Shown here in pieces: positions 1 to 11,900 of a stretch of 64,000 bases of DNA. The stretch is from the NCBI GenBank assembly GCA_038380795.1, contig CM076263.1:10778709-10842708 (forward strand). The letters are read 5' to 3'. Both the position numbers and the translations under genes were made by a program. This DNA comes from Pyrocephalus nanus. Taxonomy: Eukaryota; Chordata; Aves; Passeriformes; Tyrannidae. The notes beneath the pieces are model-generated. The model saw nothing but the letters and a program-made list of their open reading frames with translations, was not told the DNA's origin and did no database searches. Each line of letters begins with the position of its first letter. The first letter of the stretch is position 1.

Positions 1-2778
1 AAGGAAACCAAAACCAAAAGAAAACCAATTCTGCTTTGGCTTTATCAGAATTCTGTGAGCAGGGACAAATGGCTCAGAAATCATGTTCCTTTCTCCATTC
101 TGAAATCTTTAAATCTCCAGCTGACATCTGCAACACTCTTGTGCTCTCATTCTACAGGAGTGGCAAAAGTAACCCCCCTCTCTGAATATGGAGAGAGAGA
201 CCTCAAGTGGTTTTTGAGTATATTTTGTCTGGAACGACACCAAATTGTTCACCAGCAGAACTGAACAGAACTAGGGGGAAAAACTATGAAATGAAATTAT
301 GGAAATTGTAACTGGAACATACCATTCTAAAATCACTTCAAAGCTGGAATTAATGCCTGGAACAGATGACTGAGCCTAAGTTAAAGCTCCTCAGGTTTGT
401 GAAAGAGCAATACAATTTTCACAGGCAGCTTTTTCTTCCCTATAATATTCAAAGGCTTAAATTCTGAATTTAATTTCTGCAATAGATATCCCAGAAAGGA
501 AATAATCCCTAACCCACAAGAGGGATCTGCTGTTCTAATTTAGCACACTATTGCTTCAGAAAGATTGAAACCATAAGTACTGAAAGGAATAAATATTTCC
601 TATGTATAAGTATGACCAATTCATGATATGCACCTAAAATACAATGACAAAAGACCAGTTACTTTAAATGCAATGTTGTGTGAAAATCTTGAGTTTGGTC
701 AGATACTTTAAACAATGCATTTTTACAAAATGAACAAAGAAAGCTCACTGAGTGTAAAGCAAAGATTGTTATAGTATTACAGGCAAAGAGCAAAATTTCC
801 TTTCAGACTGTAGTCTGCATGTTGTATTTTTTAAAACATAACAGAAGAAGACTGGAACATAGGTAACTATTATTGCAGTTGTTGTCTACTTACAAATGGA
901 TACACATTAGCTCTTTATTGCTGCAATAAGTATTTCTGGAACTTCAGCTGTTAAAATCAAGCAATTTCTCTTCATTTTAAGTGTAATGAATACTTTCAAA
1001 GATGAAAATAAAGTTTTCCAGTGCAGGTGCCCCTACACAGACAGAAGAATTCACAGTTGCTTGTCCAACTTTATTCTCTAAATTTCTGAGAAACAACTAA
1101 AAGAAAAGCAGAATTTTAACATTTTCCTCAGTAAAGAGTTATCTAAATAAGACACAGAGACCGATGAATGACCATGCTGTACCATCTGGCCACTGGATTC
1201 ATCCATGAGAGGCTTCTATCTAGCTAAGATGCTTGAGAGAGAAAAGCACAAGTCTTGCTCTGTAGCCATGATCAGTACACAAAGGTAAGACTGGCCAAAA
1301 AAGGATCACTGAGAAAAAGAGTCTCAAACAGAACCAGACACCATTACAGAATTTGGGGTTTTTTTTTAACAAACACAGATTCCATCCCATTTCTGTAACT
1401 TAAAAGTATGTGTGATTCAACTTAATCTCTAGAGAAGAATAAAATACTGCAGCCATGAATGCTGCAGGTCAGTGTTTGATCACTTTAAGCCAAACATATG
1501 GGTATTTGAGTAAGCAGCTTTATTTCTTTCTTGTTTTCTCTGTATTTAATACAAGCATTCTCCCTGAAGATATTTACTGGAATTCCAGTTTCCCTAACCT
1601 CCAGAACAAGGGTTTACATTTTACTTTGATACAATTTCATATTTATGTTTGTTCTCCAACTCTGATTTCTTGCAAGCAAGAAAATTTCAGGGGAGAGGAT
1701 GAGAAAAACATTTCAAAGAACTGCAAAGCATGGCATAATTAGCAATACTTTCCTTTTCAAGATCAAGTTGCTTACAGCTTGAGTTCACAAGTCATTCTCA
1801 GGACAATCAAGAGACAAAGCACCTTTTTCTTCAGTCACGAACACAGCGCTTCCAAACCTGACATCTGATCTGTCCATGGACATGCTGGACATGTCCATAG
1901 GTCACTCCGGGAACCTTTTTTTTTTGCATTTCACCTATGAGCAGGTACTGATTGGGATATTCCACACAATTGCATGGACGTTTTTAAGCTACAAGAGAAG
2001 GAGCCACTTACAGCCACAGAAGTGCAAGAACATGGGCAGCACCACAGGCTGCGAAAGAACAAAGGCTGTACGGAACAAGATCTCTCTTTGGGATTCTGGT
2101 CACCAAAGGCACACCCCACCTTACAATCCCATACCCTCATTTCATCTTACCACGCTCCTGAATTTCAAAAATTCCTGGAAGAGCAGGCCCTGGCAATGAC
2201 TATGCTCTTGTTAGCACAATGCAGCTGGCTGGGGCAGAGCTGGCAGTAAATGCCCGTGTGAGGAATTTGCTTCTACAAAAATTTTGTTCCATCGAGAAAT
2301 ACTGTGAACTACTTCCAATGAATATTCCTTTCTAAAACCACTTAAATACTTACTTTAAAAAAAATACAGCACAAATTACTGAGTTTGCTTGAAATTTTAT
2401 TTGCAATATCAAGGACTTAGGTCTCCTTTTTTTGAAGTATATTAACAATCATTTGGAAAAAAGTGATTTCCAAAAACAATTGTTAAGTGCTCCAGTCACA
2501 TCACAGACTTCCATTACCATAACTCCAGAAAAAAAAATCTGCAATTTAAGTATATTTTCTGAGGGCAAAGTGAAGAGAGGATGAAAAAGAAAGAAATTAA
2601 TTTCTAGAAGAAAAAGAAAGTCAATTGAACTGCTACACAACAAGCAAACTGGCTTCAGGAAGTGTTTCACATTTACAAAGCAATCACATAACCATGAACC
2701 ATGAAGCAAAATGGAATTATTAAAGAATTCATTCATTCATGCTCTGCTGATGTGAAGCAACAGCTCCAAGCTACTTAC
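1..2778 (-). other. AMACR: AMACR intron 4, partial
   Basis: Sequence 3' of exon 4, starting with donor GTAAGT. I read both strands for the large final AMACR exon (conserved region around a DWPEM-like and a TDACVTPVL-like motif) and did not find it, so the intron probably runs off the left edge. It is AT-rich and has no recognised repeat family. A small inverted repeat lies at 1876-1898. Confidence 0.7.
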
Positions 2779-2965
2779 CCTTTATTAACTGCTCATAGAA
2801 TTGAGGCTCAATGGCACCCACAGCCACGAATTTTCCATCGGAGGTCCTGTAGGTTTCGTAAAAAGGTGCACCACTGTCTAACAGGTTTTCACCTCGAGGT
2901 CTGCTCCAAATTCCTATATTTTGTGATTTCCACAGGAAAGAACTTAGGTATGCTACTCCTTCTAC
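2779..2965 (-). CDS. AMACR: AMACR coding exon 4
   Basis: 187 bases encoding [40 protein letters not shown] and [22 protein letters not shown], ending in a split Gly codon. The acceptor is TTCAAG and the donor GTAAGT at 2778. Glu238 in AIEPQF corresponds to the third catalytic residue (human Glu237). [17 protein letters not shown] matches the conserved linker of CoA-transferase family III enzymes. This is the last AMACR exon in the window. Confidence 0.95.
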
Positions 2966-5900
2966 CTTGAAGATTTACAGGAAAAAAATAAAAGCTTCAG
3001 TAAATTAGCTGGCATGTTACCAAAATTCTATATAAAACAAAACAGCAAAAAGCTATTAGTAGTTAAGATTTTTAATGATGCAACTTCTGGTAAGCAATTT
3101 AATTTCTTAAAGTTTCCAATTACTGTTTATACTGCATCTAGAATTAAAGAATGAGAAAGAGCATAAATGTAATAATGCAGCCTCAAATGGATTACACACT
3201 TTCAATGCATGCAGTTTCCTCATATAGAAAGTTTATAAACATTAGGAGTTCACAATGGGAATATAAGCAGTTTCAGGTGACAGGACAAGCTTCTTGGTTC
3301 TATACAACCTTAAGTATGACAATTGTGAAAGCCTTCTAAACCTCTAGAAAACAAGATGCGTGTACCAGTCCTGTAAGTATCCGATTTTTATTGCTACATA
3401 ATCTTTTTTAAATATAGTGATTATAAGAAGACTGCTATTTCTAGAAAAAAGACTGAAGGAAATCAAAGGTCAGTGCTCTCTTATACCATGGGAACTAGAA
3501 GCTTATTTCCATCACTAAGTTAAAAATTATTCTCCTACTGTCATCCCTGGCAGGTAACTAGGTATAGTAAGGTAATCTGTAAATAAGCAAGTGTCTGATG
3601 AATACAGCACTAGAAAACATGATCAATCCTGTTTCAACTTGCTTCTCAAAATTTTGTCTACGTGGAGTACAATCAGATGAAAATTCAGTTTGTTCAGCCT
3701 TTCAATAATTATCAATCTTGTACCAGTCTTTCAAGCAAAATCATGTCCCACAGTTTTGCTCACCAGCACAATCCATTTTCTCCCAACTGCATTAGAAAAA
3801 CTGTAAGCAAAGATGAAGCAGTTAACAATGTATGGCCAGAAGCATTCCACTGGAACAGATTAGAACCTGAGTAGTATCATTCTGAGTATCATTTTGATTT
3901 ATGCATTTTCAACTGTGTAATATTAACCTAGTATTGTCTACAGAGAAAAGCACAGATCCTGTACCAAAATAAAAAGCTACTAAGTTTTCATGTGGACAGA
4001 TCTATTAATTTCCACCTTTCTAAGCAAGAATTTAACACATGCAAATCTCTGAAGTATGCAGTGAAGAAGGTTTCTTCATTGAAAGTATGTTAGTTACCTC
4101 AAGGACAAGAATACTTCTGCCCTACTTGCCACATGTTAAAGTCAATTAAAATACTTTCATATGAGAAAATACTGTATATCTTCATCTACATGTTCACAAA
4201 ATAATTGCAAGGATATTAAAGCCAAGTTTGCTTTAATAATGATCTGATCTTGCATTGGTCATATTAACAAAAAATACACAAAACCCACTGAAAGTAAGGA
4301 TTATAAAAGAGGGGGAAAATATCAGAATAAGCTCTAACTGATAATTGGATTTTGGTGCTGACAAAACTGTTACAGTCAGCACCTGTACAATACCTATGTA
4401 CGATGCTCCTTACCCTGAAAACACTTAAAATAAAACAGCACATCTGTTTTACACTGGCATAGGGACTTTGGAAATATCCCTGGCTGGGCAACTGGAAAGC
4501 TAACTCCTGCCTGAGGCCCACTGGAATTCGGAGACAAGTAAAAAAGTGTCTAATGTCTGCACTAGGCCTCCAAAGTCACGCTCAAATAACACCACACACT
4601 TGCTAATGTGATCAGCTTCTTTTAAAACTTGAAAAGGACAACATAGGCAGACCACACTTTAGCCTAATTGCAGGATGATTACAGCCAGCTATGTGCTTCA
4701 CTTAATGGTCCTCAAAGCAAAAGCATCAGCAGTCTCTGAAGCAGGCACAAGAATCCAGAGGCACCACCTCACTGGGTGACCTGTCTGCCCCGCAAGCCTT
4801 CTGTTCCTTATGCAGACTGAAATAGTTCAAAGTGAGAATGAATCCACACCAATCTAACCTTTATCCTCATGACTGACGAAGGCCTCAAGGATGTGGGAGT
4901 TTTGGTTTTGAATACTTCCAGGCTGAGAAAAACCTGGAACCTCAGTCTTCTGTTGGACAGCTAAGTGCTCCTGCCATGAGACTATTATGCAAGTGCTCAT
5001 TACCAACATCCTTTCCTCTGGCTGTCCTTTCACAAAGAGTGAGTCATGCTCAGTCAGATGCCTACCATAAGCAGAAGGTTCTGTGGCTGAATTTGGAGTG
5101 AATCTCAAGTGTGGCCCTGACTCACATGCCTCAGATCTAGTGTGGTGCAAGACTGCAGATGCACAATTGTGCCTACTGTGCCATATAGCAGAGTCCACCC
5201 GCATCCTTCTCACTCAGCACACGGCAACTCTCTGGCTTACTGTAAAATACTCATGATCCTACAAAATCAGTAGGAAGAGACAGCAACCAATATGAATCAA
5301 TCCAGTCCAGGCATTTAATTCTTCTGAGGCAGATAGATGAAACACAGGATGGAGTGTTTATTTTTTACACGGCACAGCAATAACACTGGACACTGAGAGA
5401 AGATGCAAATTCAGCCCTTGGCCTGAACCTCTTTACCCTCTTTTCGTATCAGTTTAGATTCACTAACTATAGGAGTTCCTCATGTTTATATTACTGATAA
5501 TAAGAATGCTCCCAATCCACTTTTCACCCTTCAGCACAGTAATCAGAAACAGAAGACAAATAACAATTTGTTCCATCACAAAAATTCTGACCTCAGTCTA
5601 CAATTACTATCCAGAAAGACAAGAAATAATTTATTTCTTTAGATTATGTCAGAAAAATAGACACTGCAATAAAATGAGAAAACCCTGTCACTAAATCCAT
5701 GAAGTAGCATGAAAACCTAATAAAAGCAATCCTGATGACACAAAGCTGCTTAAAAAGAAACTAATTTTCCCTCTTCTGCTGTAGAAAATTCTACCATGTG
5801 TCAGAGTCATTAACATATTCAGACTCCCTAAACTATACCACAACATAAGGAATTACTCTATTAAACAAAATATAATGTTAAAACAAAATGACAGCTGAAA

Positions 5901-8900
5901 TGCTGTGGCATTGTGATTTTAAAACATCTACTTCCATGAAAAAAACTCAGGCACAACAACAGGCTCACCCATCCAGTCTATTTAACTGTCTTTGCTGCTG
6001 CTGATGCATGTATGTTTTTCATCAACTGTGTCGCTGAAAGTCTATTCAGGTAAAAGGAATATAACAAAATGCCAGGTAAAGTACATCCTGTGATACAGAA
6101 CGTTATTCCACCCATTTCACAGACCATTAGACCATATCAGCAGGGGACTCTCAATTCCGCAACTGCAATAAGGCAAGAAAAAATTGAAAGAGAGAATTTT
6201 GAGGGGCTTAAAAACCCCCACAAAAAACACACAACACATTCCATTTAAAATGAGCTACAAAATTCATTAGAATGTTAGCAGACTTACACCGATTCTTCTT
6301 CTAACAATTTTTTTTTACTTTTTTTAAGTATGATAAGGAAAATAAGGTAATACTATAAATTACAGGAAGTATCTTCTTCCGTATTTCAAGGCTTGTCAAA
6401 ATTCTCCAGTTTTTGTTTCACAAAACTATGAAACAAACTGTGTTTGTTTCACAAAAACTCCTTCAATTTTATTTTGTAGGCCATGTTTTCAGAGTCATAA
6501 TTTTTGTCATGCTTATTGGGACTTTCTCAAATGTTTTTAAAAGATAGTGATCAGCACCAGAAACAGTATTTTCCTTAGATTTCATAAACACTGAATAGGT
6601 TAGAATAATTGCTTTAGAATGTTTGCTGGCTCTATTTCCTGTTTATACATCCTAATACAGTGTGTATGTGTTTTGCAACAGGATGGTATTGTTGACTCAT
6701 GTTCAGCTTGTGACTACTACAAACCCCCAGGATTGTACTTTAGACAATTGTTCTCATACTGCATTTGTGCAGCTAATTATTTCTTCCTGAAGAGGACTGC
6801 AGAGCAGTGCTATCCATGAATTGCAGCCAATTTTTTCCAGGTCACTTCTCCAATTTAAAAAGGTCATTCTCAGTTCTAATCCAAGTGTCCAACATACTTG
6901 TAGTCCGACTCATATTCAGATTATCTTTAAATTTACTAAACACAGTCGCTCATCCACCATTCAGCTTGTTGGAGAAAACACTGAAAAAACCCCCAACAAA
7001 CATGTGTAGAACTCCACTTGATAAGCTTTTCATTTTGACAATCAACCATTAGTAACTATTTTTGCAGTAAAAATATTAATCCTGTCTTGCACTGTTCCCA
7101 CAGAATTTTCCTCTAGACCTAATGCCATGGCCTGCTCCTGGAACTGCTGCGTGAATTTGTCAAAAACTTACTCAAGTTAAGAGATCAAACATCACTTTCT
7201 ATTCTCCCATCTTCAAAACCACTTCAACAAGGGAATTTTTTTCAATTCATGTCATTTTTTTTCCAATTTATATTTCAGTCTAAACCATAGCCTTCACTGT
7301 ACTACCACACCTCAAAGGGAGGTCCAATTTTAATTGCAAAGCTCTTTAAAAACGGAAAAAAAGAGAGACCAAGAGAGAAACAACACTTGCAGGTAAAATG
7401 AATTTCAAGGATAGATAGAAATTAGTATTTTTCCTCTGTGTGTAAGTGGGTGGCCTTCCAGTGGCAAAAATCCAGAGTACTCATTATTAAGCTAACCGAG
7501 CCTTTAATTTATTTTACAGCACATTCAAAAGCGTTTGAAATTGACTTCTTGGCAATGACCCATGGCAGTGTAACTCTCCAAGGAAACAGTGTCTCTAATA
7601 AGATACCACGTGCCACCGATTCGAAAGACAATGTATCTTGAATAAAGCTAATGCAAGTCTCTATTTTATTAGTATTAACCTTTTTTCTATAATGCGATAT
7701 GTTAATTGTTTATTACATACCCTATCGCCATACACCAAACTTACTCATCAAATAAATACAGCTAATACTTTGTGCAGAAGGCAGACAGGTAAAAAGAGAG
7801 AGAGGGGGAAAGTCACAGAATGTGTTACACGACATAAGGATGTTACAGCAGCAGCGAGTAATACGTCAAAACTACTTGGCTGTGAAGGAATAGCCATTTT
7901 ATGAGGTTGCTTTCCCCTTCAAAAGTTCTCAATTTTAAACCTTATGTTTCTCCCAGTTTCCTCCCTTTTACAGATTTAGAGTAGGTAAAAGCAAAACTAC
8001 GAAACCTCGCTTTCCTTGAGACCTTACTTACCATACTTGCATCAATAACCTGCCCTCTGCCAGATGTGGCACGTTCATAAAGGGCTATAACAATGCCCAA
8101 TGCACACATCACACCTCCACCAGCAAAATCTGCCAGAAGATTTACGGGTGCATAAGGGTTTTCACCTTTTCTGCCCAGGTTTGACAGCACACCTGACAGG
8201 AGGACAAACAAAGCAAGCATAAGCATAAAATTAATTATAAACATTCATTTCTAAATTTCTACAGTTGAAGTTTCTTTCTTTTCAATCTATGCAAATAAAC
8301 AAGGGATAAAGCAATCTTCTACCAACAGTTTTCTGTCTTTACTCAGCTGTGTCCTAGAACATAGTTACTCTGTAATTCACAAAAGAACAAAATAAAATAA
8401 ATGAAATCACATTATTGAAGACGTATTTAAGTAAATATACTAATAAAAGTCTCACAGATAAACCACAGATATTTTGGCTATATGGATACGTAAAAAAAAC
8501 TCTTGTGTGCAATAATTGTTAGCACTATGGTGCTATTAGTACTATATTAGTACTTCATACATGCATAGAACCTCCCCCATAACAGGCATTATGAACATGT
8601 TTCAAAGCAACTTTAGTAAACTGTTTCTTCTTTGAATCCTTTAAAGTAAAAATGCAGATGTACAGTCTTATGTGCACATAACCAATGAATTAATAATCAT
8701 AACAAAGGATCTCACACTGACAACTGTGCTTCAGTCCTATCCTCCCTCTTCAACTACCTTTGGGATAAAAAGAAAAGGTTGTGTATAAGAGGAACCAGTG
8801 AATAGAGCAGGAAGGTTATCTCAGATTGCATGCAATGTAAACACAGGGAACTTATGCTTATGCCAGCAATTATGCAGAAATTAAAGGAATTAGAGCAAAG

Positions 8901-11900
8901 GCTAAGCCAGTTTACTTCAGACAGAGCTTTGAATCTGTTAACACTTCTCTGCCATCCTGATCCTCTTTACTGTGACCTTTCTCTTTCTAGTTTCCTCATA
9001 GTGATTCCCTTTGGGCAAGTAAGAAGCTCCAGTGAGATCACCTCTCTCCTCTGTCTGTATCTTAAGGTCTGACATTTGCAGAATAGCTGGTCAAAAATGC
9101 CTGAGAATTGTATGGTTCTGATGTACTCTTTATTTACGTAATGGTCTAATGCATTTCCTAAGAGCAAGCAACTTGAGTGGACAGTATAAAAAAGTTTCCA
9201 AACCCTGTAATGCAAGTACAAAGCCCTGTTGCTTGCTAAAACCTTCCTTTAACAGGCTAAAGGTTGTCACAGGCACCAGCAGATTACCATGCTGACTTCT
9301 CCCTAGATTTCCAAACACAAGCCATTTTTTAGTTAGGGAAAGCCAAAGCTCAACAGGAAAATACTCAGAATATGAGATCTCATTTTTGAGGAATGACACC
9401 TCTCAAACACCTTGTTTTATTTCCTTAAATAGGCAGAAAAACTCGATCTGTGAAATTTCAAGCAAAGTGATTTTAGGAAGATAACACTAAAATACTACTG
9501 ATTAAATCATCTCCAGAGGAAAAAGCCACTCTATTTTGTGAAACAGAAAATACTACATTCTATGGTACAGATGGACTACATTGCTTCTCTAATGCCTCCT
9601 TCCCTACACTAATAACAAATAAAAATATCCTAATACTTTGAAATCATCTTGACACAAAGTCAAAAGTGTTTCAAACGAGACATCCTTTCTTGAATCTTTT
9701 TTATTCTCTGATAGTTTTACATAATGAGAAAAGACTGAAACCACTCCTAAAGAAACTTAATTCCACAACACAGTTACTCCTCACGGTAGGTGATACCAGA
9801 TCACTACATTTGCAGCACCTCTGCTCCAGCTTTTTGCTGGGTCTAAAAGAAATGCTCTGTCCAGTGGAAACCTCAGAAGTTTTGGGCCACTTTCTCTCCT
9901 TCTTCACGGGCTTGGAGAAGCAGCAGAGATAGAAGCAGTGTGAAGAGCATGAGGTAGGACCATGTGTGGATTGCCATCATCAGAGGTGGGTAATTTTGTT
10001 ACTGTTTGCTACTGTATACTTGTAGAATTATAACACTTAAACCAGCACAATGTGTACAACCCCTTAATGAAACCTGGCACTGCCACTTTATTTTAAGCCC
10101 ACTGTGTTTCAGCTGGTGTCTGTGCAGACACATCTACAAGCAGAAAAGCACAAGAACCAGTTGTCTTAGGCTGCCTAGTTTCTCTTTGCTCAAAAAAGCT
10201 CACAAGCCCGCAAAATAATCCTCAGGCCTTTCAGGATTATAAACATACAGATTTTCTAGGAGAGAGACCATAGGAAAAACCTCAGTCCTCCCTTCAAAGA
10301 GGTTTATACAGTAGCACAAAGGTGGGAAAATAATGTACAGCCTGAGAAGATGTGCTGATCCAGCCTAACAGCTTGCTGCTGCTGGCAAAACAAACAGCCT
10401 GTCCAGCCCACATTTCCTCCTTTCTTGTGCTAACTGGTTTGTTGGATCCCTAAATGAACTGCTTCACCTCAATAACCTGGCAGAAAGAATCCTCATTTCT
10501 CCTGACCAGTTTCTGACTTGTGAGGAAGTTTACAGAGGGGTTAAGCAAATGCCAGAGCTGACTGGAGAGAATGGAACAAGGAAAAGCACATGGAAAGGAA
10601 ACCCCCATTTCACTTCAGATCAGCTCAGCCATCTCATCAGACTGCACCTCAGATATTTTGAGCAATCTGTTTTCAACAAATTCCTGAGTTTTAAGGGGGA
10701 AAATACCACTTACTTTAACAGAAATTTTACAGCCTACCTGATAAAGCCAAATAATTGATGTCATGACCTGCAGACTTGGCATATTTTCCTGTCTGGCCAA
10801 ATCCAGTTAGTCTAGCATAGATGAGGCTGGGATTCTCCTGCAAAAGGACCTCTGGACCAAGCCCAAGTTTTTCCATGACACCTTAAAAAGACATAACCAA
10901 GGAATTCTAATTCACATTTATTTTAAAAAATTAGTTAAACATACATGGTTCAAAATCAGATTATACAACAACAAAACTCAACTGTACTTTGTAAAGTAAT
11001 ACATTCCACTTCAGTATCCATATTACAATGTGAACATTATAAATTACTGACATACTGAATACATATTTAATACAAACCAAGAAGAAATCAAGCTTTAGGG
11101 TTTTTTCTCTTTTTTTAAGCTTTTTTCCCTGTTTTACTTCTCCAAAGGAATGACAGACAGCTTCCTGTACTGCTAGATGAACAAGATACCTAAAAAGCCT
11201 TGTAAAACAAGCAAAAAAAGAGGAAGAGCAAACTCTTACATTTTCCATATTAAAACTACTTAAAATTTCTTCCACACCTCACTGCAATACACTTTCCTCA
11301 TCGTTTTTGTTTCTCAGTGCCCCATGTGTTCCTGTACCTTTTAACTCACTGATACAAATGGAGCATGCCACTATTCGACAAAGGATCTACAACAACCACA
11401 CAAAAGTAAATGTGGTCTTTTGTAATGTAGAGAGTAAAGAGCTTTTAGAAATCAGTGAAATGTATGTTTGACCAGCAAGGGTTTACAGAAATCAGGGCTA
11501 AAATTTTGATGTTGCAGTTCTAAGTGGTTTTAAAATAAGCAAATTTGAGTTGCAAGTAAATTATACTGTCTTACTGTCTCAATGCAACTTAGTCAGACTA
11601 TGACCTATGATACCTATACTGGCACTGCAGAGAGACACATTTTGGAAGGGAAAGGGTAATGTAATTTCAGTACCTGTTCCACCCCAGAATATTACTCCAG
11701 CTTATTTCGCAGACTAATCCATAATGTTACTACACCTTCAACTTTGTTAAGATCCATCTCTATTGCATTAATTACTGGGCAGTGGCAGGTGATTAAAGCC
11801 ATGAAATTTGGTAAAGTGCATGATTTCCAAAGGCACAAGTGAGAACTGTGTGCCAAATAACCCCTCTGATGTCACAAAGTCATTGCTGTAAGGTCAACAG

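Noticed and set aside
1876..2249. Overlapping plus-strand open frames, considered as a retrocopy or as the missing AMACR exon 5 read antisense
   Set aside because: Neither strand matches AMACR motifs or any protein I recognise, and there is no poly(A) tail or flanking duplication.
4854..5213. 119-codon minus-strand open frame inside AMACR intron 3
   Set aside because: Low-information translation, no splice or similarity support, and AMACR exons 3 and 4 already join in frame without it.
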